A DNA stretch of 64,000 bases from Desulfobulbus sp. (GCF_030824455.1 NZ_JAVBXR010000015.1:1-64000); one strand, 5' to 3'; numbered from the stretch's first letter, positions 1-9,106 are shown. Notes: generated by a model not told the origin, from the letters alone. Numbers and translations are program-made.

Positions 1-880
1 TGGCGATGTCGGTGTGGCCAAGCATCATCTGCACGGCGCGGAGGTCGGCCCCGCCCGCCAATAGATGGGTGGCAAAGGAGTGGCGCAGCATGTGCGGGCT
101 GATCTCCCTGCTGATGCCGACGCGCTGGGCCGTCTCCCGGATGATCTGCCAGAAGCGGTTGCGGGTCATGGCCGCGCCGCGGTTGGAGCAAAAAAGCAGC
201 GGGCTGGATTTGCCCTTGAGGAGCAGCGGTCGCGCCCGTTCGAGATAGTCGGCAATCACCGCGCCGGCGGCGGCTGAGAAGGGGACGACCCGTTCCTTGT
301 CGCCTTTGCCGAGGATGCGCAGATGGCCGTTGCGCAGATTGCAGCCGTTGACCGGCAGACTGACCAGTTCGGAGACACGCAGTCCCGAGGCGTAGAGCAG
401 GTGGAGCATGGCGTGATTGCGCAGGGTGAGGGGCGTTGCGGCTGCGGGAATGGCCAGCAGGGCGTCAACCTCGGCCACGCTCAGGACCTTGGGCAGGGTG
501 CGGCCGATTTTGGGCGCGTCGATGTCTGCCAGCGGATTGACGACCAGCAGGGCGCGTTCTTGGAGGAAGAGGAAATAGGCGCGCAGAGCGGCCAATCGTC
601 GGGCGTTGGAGCGGGCGCTGATGCGGCGCTGGCGGCAGAACTGGAAAAATTGCTGGACCTGTTCCTTGTCGATCTCCGCCGCCTCGGTTTCTGATCGGGC
701 AATGAAGCGAAAAAACGAGTGCAGGTCAGCGCCGTAGGCGGCAACGGTGTTTGCGGCGAGCCGTCGTTGGATGGTCAGATATTGCAGGAAATGCTGCAGA
801 TGTTCAAGATGTTCGGCGAGTTGCAGGGGCGTGGGGCGCGTGGCGATAAAAAAAGCCCCGACGGTGGGCCGCCGGGGCAA
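1..880 (-). CDS. Tyrosine recombinase XerC/XerD (3' end outside window)
   Basis: Site-specific recombinase of the family that resolves chromosome dimers at dif. The minus-strand translation gives an N-terminal SAM-like core-binding domain (RRLAANTVAAYGADL), then the catalytic domain with the first Arg in ASGLRVSEL, the HMLRHSFATHLL box and the beginning of LGHTDIA. The nucleophilic Tyr lies beyond position 1. XerC and XerD cannot be told apart here. The start is uncertain: the frame holds no ATG or GTG, and the only usual start is TTG at 880, which falls inside the rpsU terminator stem. A rare start such as ATC just after the T-run would fit the usual protein length better. It lies directly downstream of rpsU on the same strand. 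Confidence 0.88.
   Translation of the reverse strand, partial: MPRRPTVGAFFIATRPTPLQLAEHLEHLQHFLQYLTIQRRLAANTVAAYGADLHSFFRFIARSETEAAEIDKEQVQQFFQFCRQRRISARSNARRLAALRAYFLFLQERALLVVNPLADIDAPKIGRTLPKVLSVAEVDALLAIPAAATPLTLRNHAMLHLLYASGLRVSELVSLPVNGCNLRNGHLRILGKGDKERVVPFSAAAGAVIADYLERARPLLLKGKSSPLLFCSNRGAAMTRNRFWQIIRETAQRVGISREISPHMLRHSFATHLLAGGADLRAVQMMLGHTDIA
848..878 (-). terminator. Rho-independent terminator of rpsU
   Basis: On the minus strand a GC-rich stem (GCCCCG pairing with CGGGGC, one mismatch, then three more pairs, loop of four) is followed by seven T residues. It sits 8 bases after the rpsU stop codon and overlaps the possible TTG start of the Xer gene. Confidence 0.8.
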
Positions 881-885
881 TCAGT

Positions 886-1080
886 TCAAACCCGACTTCT
901 CATCCGGTTGAACTTACGAAGTTTACGCAGGGCCTCAGCTGCTTTGCGGCGTTTTTTGACGCTGGGTTTTTCATAATACTCACGCCGCTTCAGCTCTCGT
1001 TTAATACCGTCAATCTGCAGTTTTTTCTTTAACTGCCTGATCGCGTATTCAAGGTCACCTCTGACATCTACTTCGATCAT
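886..1080 (-). CDS. rpsU: 30S ribosomal protein S21
   Basis: Small basic subunit protein of the 30S ribosome, 64 residues, the usual length for S21. It begins MIEVDVRGDLEYAIRQLKKK and continues with the family block KRELKRREYYEKPSVKKRRK. I chose the ATG at 1080 over the upstream ATG at 1116 because a GGAAG ribosome binding site lies about ten bases before it and the extra upstream residues do not look like S21. It has its own promoter (1144-1172) and terminator (848-878), so it is probably a single-gene unit. Confidence 0.95.
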   Translation of the reverse strand: MIEVDVRGDLEYAIRQLKKKLQIDGIKRELKRREYYEKPSVKKRRKAAEALRKLRKFNRMRSRV

Positions 1081-1143
1081 AATTGCATCACTTCCTTTGG
1101 TGTTGGCCGGAGCCATTAGTAAGAGTGTGTTTATAAACGGCGC

Positions 1144-1172
1144 AAATTATCCGTTTAGTCGATACATGTCAA
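1144..1172 (-). promoter_or_regulatory. Sigma70-type promoter for rpsU
   Basis: Read on the minus strand: TTGACA (perfect -35), 17-base spacer, TAATTT (-10, four of six). It lies 64 bases upstream of the rpsU ATG in an AT-rich gap. Confidence 0.7.
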
Positions 1173-1362
1173 ATCATATAATTGAATCTCAGGCATTTTT
1201 TCGTTCGCGGCAGGCAGGCTTGGTCGCCCCGGCCGTGATCGCGTCTGCGCTCCAACGGAGCACTGCCGCCCCTTTTGATTGTTTTTCTCTGTCGTGATGG
1301 TAACATGGTCGCCGGCTGTTTTGACGGGCGGAAAACCATGCGCATTGAACGGGAGGTCGATC

Positions 1363-2310
1363 ATGGCGAAGATTCGATTGGCATTGATTGCCGGCGGGAC
1401 ATCAGATGAACGAGAGGTGTCGCTGCGCGGCGCAGCCGGAGTGGAGCAGGCGCTCGACCCGAGCAAGTACGAGGTGGTTCGGTACGATCCGGCAACCGAT
1501 CTGGCTCGGATTGCCGCCGACGCCGCGCACATCGACGCCGCATTTTTGCTGCTGCACGGGGTCAACGGCGAAGACGGCACCATCCAGGGGTTCCTTGACC
1601 TGCTCGGCATCCCCTATCAGGGTGCCGGCGTGCTCGGCAGCGCCCTGGCCATGGACAAGAACCTGGCCAAAACCCTGTACAAACTCCATGGTCTGCCGGT
1701 GGCGTCCTGGGTGATGGCCGAGTCGGGCGATCTGGTCGACACCGGCCGCATCGTTGCCGAGGTTGGGCTGCCCTGCGTGGTCAAGCCGGTGCGGCAGGGA
1801 TCTTCGATCGGCATGTCGATTGTGCGCCGGGTCGAGCAGTTGCCGGCGGCGCTGCGGCTGGCCCTGCGTCACGACAGCGAGGTGATGGTCGAGGCCTACG
1901 TCAAGGGGCGGGAGTTGACCGTGGGGGTGATTGGCAATGACCAGGTGACGGCCCTGCCGTTGATCGAAATCATCCCGGACGCGCGTTACGAGTTCTTCGA
2001 CTACGAGGCTAAATACCAACCGGGGGCCAGCAAGGAGATCTGTCCGGCGCCGGTCGACGACCAGGTGCGGCAAAAGGCCCAGGCCTACGCGGTTGCGGCC
2101 CATCGCAGCCTGCAGTTGCGCGGCTACAGTCGCACCGACATGATCCTGAGCGGCGATGAGCTGTATCTGTTGGAAACCAACACCATCCCCGGCATGACGC
2201 CCACCAGCCTCCTGCCCCAGGCCGCCGCCGAAGCGGGGATTCCCTTTGCCGCCCTGCTGGATCGTTTGATTGAGCTGGCCCTGGAGCAACCGACCCGATT
2301 GCAGGGTTGA
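1363..2310 (+). CDS. ddl: D-alanine--D-alanine ligase
   Basis: ATP-grasp enzyme joining two D-Ala for peptidoglycan precursors in the cytoplasm, 315 residues. Seen: N-terminal LIAGGTSDEREVSLRG, the LLHGVNGEDGTIQGFLDLLGIPYQG block, VVKPVRQGSSIGMS, and the metal-binding end LLETNTIPGMTPTSLLPQ. The ATG at 1363 is chosen because GGGAGG lies about eight bases upstream and family similarity begins there; an in-frame codon at 1279 would add 28 unrelated residues. It stands alone rather than inside a mur cluster and converges on serS. Confidence 0.95.
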   Translation: MAKIRLALIAGGTSDEREVSLRGAAGVEQALDPSKYEVVRYDPATDLARIAADAAHIDAAFLLLHGVNGEDGTIQGFLDLLGIPYQGAGVLGSALAMDKNLAKTLYKLHGLPVASWVMAESGDLVDTGRIVAEVGLPCVVKPVRQGSSIGMSIVRRVEQLPAALRLALRHDSEVMVEAYVKGRELTVGVIGNDQVTALPLIEIIPDARYEFFDYEAKYQPGASKEICPAPVDDQVRQKAQAYAVAAHRSLQLRGYSRTDMILSGDELYLLETNTIPGMTPTSLLPQAAAEAGIPFAALLDRLIELALEQPTRLQG

Positions 2311-2380
2311 ACCAGGGAGGGCGACGAACGAACAAACCGCAGACAGCGCCAGTCCGGCGCGGCCTGCGGTGAGTCAGCGG

Positions 2381-3652
2381 TTAAAAGCGGGCTGCGAAAT
2401 AGGGTTCGAGCACCTTGGGCAACCGCACCGTGCCGTCGGCCTGCTGGTAATTTTCCAGGATGGCAAGCAAGGTGCGGCCCACGGCCAAGCCCGAACCGTT
2501 GAGGGTGTGGACCAGGCGGCTTTTTTTCTCGCCCTTGGGGCGATAGCGAATGCCGGCCCGCCGCGCCTGGAAATCGAGGAAATTGGAGCAGGAAGAGATC
2601 TCGCGGTAGGTGTTCTGCCCCGGCAGCCAGACCTCGATGTCGTAGGTCTTGGCCGAGGAAAAGCCCAGGTCGCCGGCGCAGAGGCTGATGACCCGGTAGG
2701 GCAGCTCCAGCAGTTGCAGCGCCGCTTCGGCGTCGCCAAGCAGCCCTTCTAGTTCATCCCAGGAGTTGTCCGGATGGGTGAATTTGACCAACTCCACCTT
2801 CTCGAACTGATGCTGGCGGATGAGACCCCGGGTGTCCTTGCCGTAGGATCCGGCTTCTGAGCGGAAGCAGGGGGTGTAGGCGGTGTATTTCACCGGCAGA
2901 TCGTCGCCGTCGAGGGTTTCGCCGGCGTGGATATTAGTGACCGGCACCTCGGCGGTCGGAATCAGCCACAGATCCCAGCCCTCAATTTTAAACAGGTCTT
3001 CCTTGAATTTCGGCAGCTGGCCGGTGCCGGTCATGGCTTTGGAGTTGACCATGAACGGCGGCAGCACCTCGGTGTAGCCGTGGCGCTGGGTGTGGAGATC
3101 GAGGAAAAAATTGACCAGGGCCCGCGACAGTTTGCAGCCGAACCCTTTCAGCAACGAAAAGCGGGCGCCGGCGAGCCGGGCGGCGGTGTCGAAGTCGAGA
3201 ATGCCGAGCTTTTCGCCGATCTCCCAATGGGGCAGGGGCTGGAAGGAAAAGGCCGGAACGTCGCCCCAGCGTTTGATCTCGACATTGTCCTGCTCGGTTC
3301 GACCCTCGGGCACGGAATCGTCGCAGAGGTTGGGGATGGACATGACCACGTCCTGCAACTCTTCTTCAATTGCCGCCAGCCCGGCGTCGAGGTCCTTGAT
3401 TCGGTCGGAAACCTCGCGCATCTCCAGGATCAGGGGCTCGGCAGCGTCGTTTTGGCCTGATTGCTTGAGTCCGGCAATGGTTTTGGAGACCGTGTTGCGG
3501 CGGTTTTTCAGCGATTCGACTTCGGCCAGGGCTGCAAGCCTGCGGTAGTCGGTCTCGGCAAAACGGTCGATGAGTTGCGGGTCAACGCCGCGAAGGAGAG
3601 ATTTTCTGCGAACCAGTTCCAGGTTTTCCCTGACAAAGCGTAATTCAAGCAT
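2381..3652 (-). CDS. serS: Seryl-tRNA synthetase
   Basis: Class II aminoacyl-tRNA synthetase charging tRNA-Ser, 423 residues, typical size. The N-terminal part ([19 protein letters not shown] onward) is the antiparallel coiled-coil tRNA arm. The catalytic domain follows, with motif 2 ([21 protein letters not shown]) and motif 3 ([18 protein letters not shown]). The ATG at 3652 is where similarity begins; the reading frame extends 34 residues further upstream without family character. It is convergent with ddl, 70 bases apart, and no clear terminator is seen between them. Confidence 0.96.
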   Translation of the reverse strand: MLELRFVRENLELVRRKSLLRGVDPQLIDRFAETDYRRLAALAEVESLKNRRNTVSKTIAGLKQSGQNDAAEPLILEMREVSDRIKDLDAGLAAIEEELQDVVMSIPNLCDDSVPEGRTEQDNVEIKRWGDVPAFSFQPLPHWEIGEKLGILDFDTAARLAGARFSLLKGFGCKLSRALVNFFLDLHTQRHGYTEVLPPFMVNSKAMTGTGQLPKFKEDLFKIEGWDLWLIPTAEVPVTNIHAGETLDGDDLPVKYTAYTPCFRSEAGSYGKDTRGLIRQHQFEKVELVKFTHPDNSWDELEGLLGDAEAALQLLELPYRVISLCAGDLGFSSAKTYDIEVWLPGQNTYREISSCSNFLDFQARRAGIRYRPKGEKKSRLVHTLNGSGLAVGRTLLAILENYQQADGTVRLPKVLEPYFAARF

Positions 3653-3845
3653 GACGGTGCACGTGGGGGTTGAAAGAGCGTGGAAAATGCGGGCTAAGAC
3701 GCCGGACGTTCGCCGGTTCCACCCGCTTTTATCACGGCGTCCCGGGAAACGCAACGGGTATTCAATTGCTTTTATCCTTCTGTTTTGCTACTTTTTTCCC
3801 GTTTCCGTCCGATGTTAAACAACCGAGTCCGTTTCCCTTGAACGT

Positions 3846-4589
3846 ATGGCCGAGCCGCTGAAATTGTTTGCAATTTTTCTTCTTGAACTGGGCCGTTCCC
3901 TCAAATTGCTGGGGATGGCGATTGCAGCTCTGACCCTGTCCATCTTTTTCCTCTCCGGTCGGATGCTCTCGGTTTTTCAGGCCCATCTGGGGGAAAAACT
4001 CTACTTTTTTTCGGTGGCCGGGCCTTTTCTGGCCCACGTCAAGATGGCTTTTTTCGGTGCCTTGTACGTGCTTATGCCTCTGTGCATGCATGTGCTGTGG
4101 AAGGCGCTGGGCAAGCCCTTCGGCGTCATCGGCAAGAAGCTGTTCTGGTTTGTGGCCGCCACCTGCTTCCTTTTTTACAGCGGCACGATTTTTTGTTATA
4201 TGCTGACCCTGCCCTTGGGCATCAAGTTTTTGCTCGGTTTTCAATCGCAGGATCTGCAGGCGGTGATTTCCATCACTCGGTTCGTCAATTTTGTGACCCT
4301 GTTCATCCTTGGTTTTGGCCTGGTGTTTGAACTGCCGGTGTTCATGGTGTTCAGCGCCCAAGTGGGGGCGGTTTCACGCGCCGCCTTTGCCCGCAATCGG
4401 CGCTATGCGGTGCTGGTGATTGCCATTCTGGCGGCCTTGCTCACTCCAACCCCGGATCTGGTCAACATGGGGCTGATGGGCTTGCCCCTGTATCTGCTCT
4501 ATGAATCAGGCATTTTGCTGATCGGGATGCTCGGTTTGGACAAGGCAACGCATGCGGTAGCGCCCAGCAACGAGGGAGGCGCGTCTTGA
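3846..4589 (+). CDS. tatC: Sec-independent (twin-arginine) translocase TatC
   Basis: Integral membrane receptor of the Tat pathway, which exports folded cofactor-loaded proteins such as periplasmic redox enzymes. 247 residues with about six hydrophobic segments. Family marks seen are the conserved Glu in FELPVF and the last-helix region LLTPTPDLVNMGLMGLPLYLLYE. The N-terminus (LLELGRSLKLL) resembles the usual HLxELRxRL. No tatA or tatB lies nearby, so the partner subunits must be elsewhere. It is divergent from serS with a 193-base gap. Confidence 0.92.
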   Translation: MAEPLKLFAIFLLELGRSLKLLGMAIAALTLSIFFLSGRMLSVFQAHLGEKLYFFSVAGPFLAHVKMAFFGALYVLMPLCMHVLWKALGKPFGVIGKKLFWFVAATCFLFYSGTIFCYMLTLPLGIKFLLGFQSQDLQAVISITRFVNFVTLFILGFGLVFELPVFMVFSAQVGAVSRAAFARNRRYAVLVIAILAALLTPTPDLVNMGLMGLPLYLLYESGILLIGMLGLDKATHAVAPSNEGGAS

Positions 4590-4622
4590 TCCCGGCGCTG
4601 GGTGTTGCGCCGGCCCGCCGCA

Positions 4623-5042
4623 TCAGAAGGAAATCACCGCGATGTCGTGGGCGCGCAGCAGGGCTGCGGTGACCCCGGCCAGCGGTTCCAGGCCGCAGGA
4701 AGGGCTGCCGGATTTCAGCAGGCAGAGCGTGATGCGCTGCATCCGGGCAATGTCCAGCACCATCCGCGCCCCTTGGATGAACGCGGCGGACAGATCGTTG
4801 CCCAAAAGGTCAATCACCTGCGCCTTGCCGGCGAGCACGTCGTGGCCGTCGCCGCCGACCAAGCGGGCGGCGGGCCTTGGGGTGGGTAGGCCGCCGAGCT
4901 GTTCGGGGCAGACCGGAATCCAGTGGGGACAGTGCGCCAGCCGGCGCAGGCAGTCGGCATTGGCCTTGCTCTGGCCGTCGTATCGAGTGCATAGCCCTGT
5001 GAGACAGGCGCTGACCAGGCATTTTTGGGTGAGGAGGTCCAT
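4623..5042 (-). CDS. DUF523 family protein
   Basis: A 139-residue protein of the DUF523 family, whose biochemical role is not established. Family marks: the N-terminal KCLVSACLTGLCTRYDG, the VCPEQLGGLPTPRP segment, and the C-terminal LKSGSPSCG. These conserved cysteines suggest metal or Fe-S binding, but that is inference. It lies tail to tail with tatC and head to head with the FtsB-like gene, 38 bases apart, so the two may share a promoter region. Confidence 0.85.
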   Translation of the reverse strand: MDLLTQKCLVSACLTGLCTRYDGQSKANADCLRRLAHCPHWIPVCPEQLGGLPTPRPAARLVGGDGHDVLAGKAQVIDLLGNDLSAAFIQGARMVLDIARMQRITLCLLKSGSPSCGLEPLAGVTAALLRAHDIAVISF

Positions 5043-5080
5043 GGTTATCGAAGTTGAGTGTGAGAACGGGTTGGGAGTGT

Positions 5081-5407
5081 ATGGCGATACGTAAAGGACA
5101 GGAGGGCAACCGGCACGACGGCAAGGTGTTGTGGACGCTCGGCGTGGTCGTGGCGCTGCTGTTTCTGCTGTGGGTTTTCTTTGCCCCTGGTCGCGGTTTT
5201 TTTCACTACCGCAAATTGCAGCGGGAAATCGCCGCGCTGACCGAGGAGAACGCCCGGCTTGAGACCAAAAATGTCGAACTTTCCGGAGACATCAAGCGGT
5301 TGCAGTCCGACGACGCCTACCTTGAAGAGGTGGCGCGCAAAAAACACGGATTGTTGAAAAAGAATGAAACCGTGTTTGAGTTCGAGGGAGCCAAGAAAAA
5401 ACAATGA
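5081..5407 (+). CDS. FtsB/DivIC-like septum formation initiator
   Basis: Short bitopic membrane protein of 108 residues: a basic N-terminus, one hydrophobic helix (TLGVVVALLFLLWVFFAPG), then a coiled coil rich in Leu, Glu and Lys (REIAALTEENARLETKNVEL) and the family end ARKKHGLLKKNETVFEF. Proteins of this kind form the FtsB-FtsL-FtsQ divisome complex. The ATG at 5081 is preferred over the TTG at 5054 because a GGGAG lies just upstream, although the spacing is tight. The UDG-like gene follows 75 bases later on the same strand. Confidence 0.82.
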   Translation: MAIRKGQEGNRHDGKVLWTLGVVVALLFLLWVFFAPGRGFFHYRKLQREIAALTEENARLETKNVELSGDIKRLQSDDAYLEEVARKKHGLLKKNETVFEFEGAKKKQ

Positions 5408-5482
5408 CGCCCGTTTTTCCTGCAATCTGCCGGCCGCAATCCGCAGCCGGTGTGCCTGTGAGCATACCCACGGGAGCTGGCC

Positions 5483-6367
5483 TTGTCAGCTGAAAACATG
5501 GTGGACGCCGCCGGTCGCGAACCAGAATCGTCGGCCCTGCCGGACCGGGCCTCGGTTCTGGCTCTGGCCGCCGGTCTCCGCGCCAGTTTGCGCCTGCATC
5601 AGCAGCTGGGCATCCAGCAGTATCCGCTGACGCCTGGCCTGCGCGAATTTTTAAGCGCAAAGCGAGCCCCGCCGGTTGCGCGCCGTCGCCCGTCACCGGT
5701 TGTCGCTGCGCCGCAAGCGAGAAAACCGGCCACGGTGAAGGCTACGCAGCCAACTGTGCCCAGTTCGGACCAACTTTCGTTGCTGCAGCGCGATCTCGCC
5801 GAATGCAGTCTCTGTCCGCTAGCTTCGGCGCGTCGGGGCTTGGTGACGGGCCGCGGTGTCGCTGGCGCCCGCCTCTTGATTGTCGGCGATTTTTCTCGGC
5901 AGGAACCGGATTTCGCGGCGACCACCCTGTTCGGGGTGGCGGAAGACGCCATGCTGGGGAACATGGTGCGGGCGATGGGGCTGGCGCCTGAAGACGTCTA
6001 TGTGACCAACGCCGTCAAATGCTGCCCTTTAGGCGACCAAGCGCCGACCGCAGAGAGCGTGCAGGCCTGCCAGGGACATCTGCGCCGAGAGATCGCCTTG
6101 GTGCGGCCGCAGGTTATTCTGGCCATGGGCGATACGGCGGCCCGAGCCGTGCTTGGGGCCGTTGAACCGGCCTCACGCCTGCGCGGACGAATGCATCGCT
6201 CTGGCTGCAGCAACGCCGCAGGCGAGAGCGTCCCGGTCATGGTTACTTTCCATCCCCAACTTCTCCTGGCGCAACCGGGCATGAAACAGGCCGTCTGGGC
6301 CGATCTGCAGCAGCTCCAGCGCTGGTTGGCGGCGGCGGAAAGGGAGAACCCGGGGCAAACACGTTAA
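5483..6367 (+). CDS. Uracil-DNA glycosylase family 4-like protein
   Basis: 294 residues: about 100 variable, Pro- and Ala-rich residues, then a UDG-superfamily domain. The four expected Fe-S cysteines can be placed: CSLC, VTNAVKCCP and ESVQACQGHLRR. The end VTFHPQLLL resembles the family HPayLLR motif. The motif normally reading GExPGxxEDxxGxPFVG is strongly changed here (GDFSRQEPDFAATTLFGVAED), so catalysis on uracil is uncertain. The TTG at 5483 is chosen because GGGAG lies six bases upstream; the next in-frame start is ATG at 5498. Confidence 0.78.
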   Translation: MSAENMVDAAGREPESSALPDRASVLALAAGLRASLRLHQQLGIQQYPLTPGLREFLSAKRAPPVARRRPSPVVAAPQARKPATVKATQPTVPSSDQLSLLQRDLAECSLCPLASARRGLVTGRGVAGARLLIVGDFSRQEPDFAATTLFGVAEDAMLGNMVRAMGLAPEDVYVTNAVKCCPLGDQAPTAESVQACQGHLRREIALVRPQVILAMGDTAARAVLGAVEPASRLRGRMHRSGCSNAAGESVPVMVTFHPQLLLAQPGMKQAVWADLQQLQRWLAAAERENPGQTR

Positions 6368-6424
6368 CCGATCATTCGACCCGCCAACGCCCCACCATTT
6401 GTTACATTCTCAGGAGGACACCCC

Positions 6425-7051
6425 ATGGCTGTGCATGAAATTTCCCACCCGCTGGTTCGTCATAAACTGGGACTCCTTCGCGAGAAGGAGATCTCCACCA
6501 AGGACTTTCGGGAATTGGCCGCCGAAGTGGGCATGCTGCTGGCGTATGAGGCCACCCGCAACCTGCCCACCGAGAAGGTGACCATCGAAACCTGGTCCGG
6601 GCCGACGGCGGTCGACCGGATCAAGGGCAAAAAAATCACCATTGTGCCCATTCTCCGTGCCGGACTGGGGATGATGGACGGTGTGCTCAAAGCCCTGCCC
6701 AGCGCCAAAGTGTCGGTGGTGGGCCTGTATCGCGACGAGAAAACCCTGCAACCGGTGACCTATTTCGAGAAACTGGTGCAGGACATCCGCCAACGCAAGG
6801 CGATGATCCTTGACCCCATGCTGGCCACCGGCGGCACCTTGATTGCCACCATCGACATGCTGAAAAAAGCGGGATGCCAAGACATCATCGGCATTTTTCT
6901 GGTGGCCGCGCCTGAAGGCATTGAAAGATTGAGCCAGGCCCATCCGGACGTCGACATCTATGTGGCCGCGGTCGACGAACGCCTGAACGAGGACGGATAC
7001 ATCCTGCCGGGGCTGGGCGACGCCGGCGACAAGATCTTCGGCACCAAATAG
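6425..7051 (+). CDS. upp: Uracil phosphoribosyltransferase
   Basis: Pyrimidine salvage enzyme converting uracil and PRPP to UMP, 208 residues, the standard length. Seen: [34 protein letters not shown], the PRPP loop [12 protein letters not shown], and the uracil-binding end [17 protein letters not shown]. The ATG has a strong AGGAGG eight bases upstream. No uracil permease gene is adjacent. A short minus-strand gene lies immediately downstream. Confidence 0.96.
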   Translation: MAVHEISHPLVRHKLGLLREKEISTKDFRELAAEVGMLLAYEATRNLPTEKVTIETWSGPTAVDRIKGKKITIVPILRAGLGMMDGVLKALPSAKVSVVGLYRDEKTLQPVTYFEKLVQDIRQRKAMILDPMLATGGTLIATIDMLKKAGCQDIIGIFLVAAPEGIERLSQAHPDVDIYVAAVDERLNEDGYILPGLGDAGDKIFGTK

Positions 7052-7076
7052 GGCGGGGCGGGCTGCAGCCAGGGGC

Positions 7077-7271
7077 TCAGGACTTGGTCTTGCCGGTGAC
7101 GAACAGTTCAAACACCTTTTCAAAGACAAAGGGGATGGCCGATGCCTGGGCGTTCGCCGATCCGGCATAGGCCTTGGTCAGCTCAAAGGCGCGTTCAAAG
7201 GCTTCTTCGAAATCCGAGGGCTTGTTTTTTTTGATGATGTTGACCAGTTCTTCGGCCAGCAGGTCTTCCAT
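7077..7271 (-). CDS. Small conserved-looking hypothetical protein, 64 aa
   Basis: Sequence begins MEDLLAEELVNIIKKNKPSD and is predicted largely helical, with alternating acidic and hydrophobic residues and no membrane segment or cysteines. The ATG at 7271 has GGAG about six bases upstream. The open frame runs much further upstream (to 8090) but that part is antisense to the DAC-like gene and lacks protein character, so the short form is chosen. Function unknown. Confidence 0.6.
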   Translation of the reverse strand: MEDLLAEELVNIIKKNKPSDFEEAFERAFELTKAYAGSANAQASAIPFVFEKVFELFVTGKTKS

Positions 7272-7571
7272 GGGATCTCCGTTGCGCTGAGGTGGGCGTG
7301 GGGCGGCGGCCTTCGAACGGGTTTGCGGTGCAGGCGGCGAAGGCGTCCGGCGTGTTGCCGCCATGATAGGCGGGAATCGCCCATCGGCCAAGTTTTTTTT
7401 CCTGGGACAGGGATGCGTGCAAAGCGGTCGCGCACGCTGGGCCGAGCCTGCTGACCAGGGAATCGTCTTGACGGCCTGCGCCGCCGTCTGTACCCTGTCG
7501 CTCTTGACTCGTCCCGTTTGCAGCTCGGGAAAGACGTTTGCGGCCGACAACTCTCTGCCCCTTGTGTCCCT
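7272..7571. other. Intergenic gap between divergent genes
   Basis: About 300 GC-rich bases between the 64-residue gene and the DAC-like gene. I see no convincing promoter, hairpin or further gene. It presumably holds promoters for both directions. Confidence 0.5.
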
Positions 7572-9014
7572 ATGATCAATCAGACCCAGTATTCCTTTGT
7601 CCGTCGCTGTGTCAGCGACATCCTCAACGGTTTGAGCGACGGGCTCTCTCACTTTTCCGGCGCCAGTCGCGCCGCCGTCGTCTTTGCCCTGCAGCCCGAC
7701 AGCCCGATGCTGCTCTGTGATCCGCAGAATCTGCTCAAAGGGCACGAGCCGATTTTCAAGAGCCTCTACCTCGACAATCAGAAGTGGCGGGACAACGACA
7801 AGGTCCCCACGAACCGCAAGCAATTTGCCGACATCCTGCCGGTCAAGGACCCTGGCCTGGCCGGCCTGCTCGCCAACGGCGGCTATTCCGGCTCGGTATT
7901 TTTTCAGCAGTGGTTCACCGAGCATCACCCCGACCTCTGCTCCACCGGGCCGACCGAGCGCTGGCTGGAGCACGCGGTGTGGCGCTTCTCCCACGATTTG
8001 GCCAACGATCAGGAGCTCTACACCGGCATTTCCGGCCATTTCCTCAAGGAATACGCCACCCATGCGGTGCGGGACTACATCATCGATCAAATGAATCAGT
8101 TGCTTGGCTGGGACAGCCCGGTGCGGATCTATCCGGTGCTGGACGCGGTGTTGATGATCTCCGAAACCCAGGAAGAGGGCTCCTGGCCTGAGGGACGGCT
8201 ATTGGTGGTTGATCCGTCCATGTTGGATCAGCTCGATTTTCTGGTGAAATTTCAGGAAGGGGTCAGGCCCCAGCTGGTGAATTACAAGCATGTGCGCAAA
8301 TTGCTGTTGACCGTGGAGCGATCGGGCCGGCATCTGGTCAGCGACGGCCGCGCCATTCTGGGCGTTTGCGGCGACTGCCTGCCGCCTTTTTCCCTCTGCG
8401 CCGATTTTCGCGGCCGGCAGGGTTTTCTCAAGATCAACCGCAACAAGGTGTGCAGTTTTGCCGACGGCCGGTTCAGTTCAACTACCTATCAGGCCAAGCT
8501 GGTGCAGTTGGAGGAGTTGCTGCTTGAAACCGACCTGGACCGATCCGAGAGTTATTTTCTCTTTAAGATCGTGGTCAGTCTGGTCAATCATTCCCAGCAG
8601 CGCAAACACGGCTGCACGGTGGTGATCGATCTCAACCGCGAACCGGTGGACATCTCAGGGCAGGCCCTGTCGCCGCCGCTCAACCTGCGCAAGCCCCACA
8701 CCCTGAAGATGGCCAAATCCCTGGCCAAAGTCGACGGGGCGCTGCATATTGGGGCGGACATGCACTTGCACGGCTTTGCCTGTCTGCTCGACGGGCGCTC
8801 TTTTGCCGGCGAGGACCTGGCCAGGGGCGCGCGCTACAACTCGGCTCTGCGTTTCACCGCCGAACACGCCAACATCATCGTGGTGGTGGTTTCTTCGGAC
8901 CGGCCGGTGTCGGTGATCCATCAGGGCGTGGACGTTCATGGCGTTTGTGCCTGGGATCGCAATGCCGGGTGCGCGTACAATCTGGAGCGGCTGGATTACT
9001 GGGTGGGGCTCTAA
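7572..9014 (+). CDS. Diadenylate cyclase (DAC/DisA_N)-like domain protein
   Basis: 480 residues. The C-terminal part (about 345-455) resembles the DAC domain that makes c-di-AMP: the DGA motif is present in VDGALHIGADMHLHGFACLLDG (388-390), and the second motif, normally T-RHR-A, appears as GARYNSALRFTAEHANIIVVVVSSD (R421-Y422-N423). The first 340 residues match nothing I know and may be a sensor or partner-binding region, as described for DAC proteins with variable N-termini. The ATG at 7572 lacks a clear ribosome binding site, so the start is uncertain. Whether the changed RHR motif allows catalysis cannot be judged from sequence alone. Confidence 0.68.
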   Translation: MINQTQYSFVRRCVSDILNGLSDGLSHFSGASRAAVVFALQPDSPMLLCDPQNLLKGHEPIFKSLYLDNQKWRDNDKVPTNRKQFADILPVKDPGLAGLLANGGYSGSVFFQQWFTEHHPDLCSTGPTERWLEHAVWRFSHDLANDQELYTGISGHFLKEYATHAVRDYIIDQMNQLLGWDSPVRIYPVLDAVLMISETQEEGSWPEGRLLVVDPSMLDQLDFLVKFQEGVRPQLVNYKHVRKLLLTVERSGRHLVSDGRAILGVCGDCLPPFSLCADFRGRQGFLKINRNKVCSFADGRFSSTTYQAKLVQLEELLLETDLDRSESYFLFKIVVSLVNHSQQRKHGCTVVIDLNREPVDISGQALSPPLNLRKPHTLKMAKSLAKVDGALHIGADMHLHGFACLLDGRSFAGEDLARGARYNSALRFTAEHANIIVVVVSSDRPVSVIHQGVDVHGVCAWDRNAGCAYNLERLDYWVGL

Positions 9015-9106
9015 CGGTCAGTCTGCGCCGCGCCGGGCGCGGCCCTGGGCAATCGGCTCCATCCAAGCGCTCCATCGTTTTTGGCTGGCGCTGTTTTGCC
9101 GAAGAC

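Noticed and set aside
2325-2378. Terminator between ddl and serS
   Set aside because: CCGCAG/CTGCGG and GCGCC/GGCGC can pair, but there is no T-run on either side.
7272-8090. Long N-terminal extension of the 64-residue protein
   Set aside because: It is antisense to the DAC-like gene, has no family character, and the internal ATG has a good ribosome binding site.
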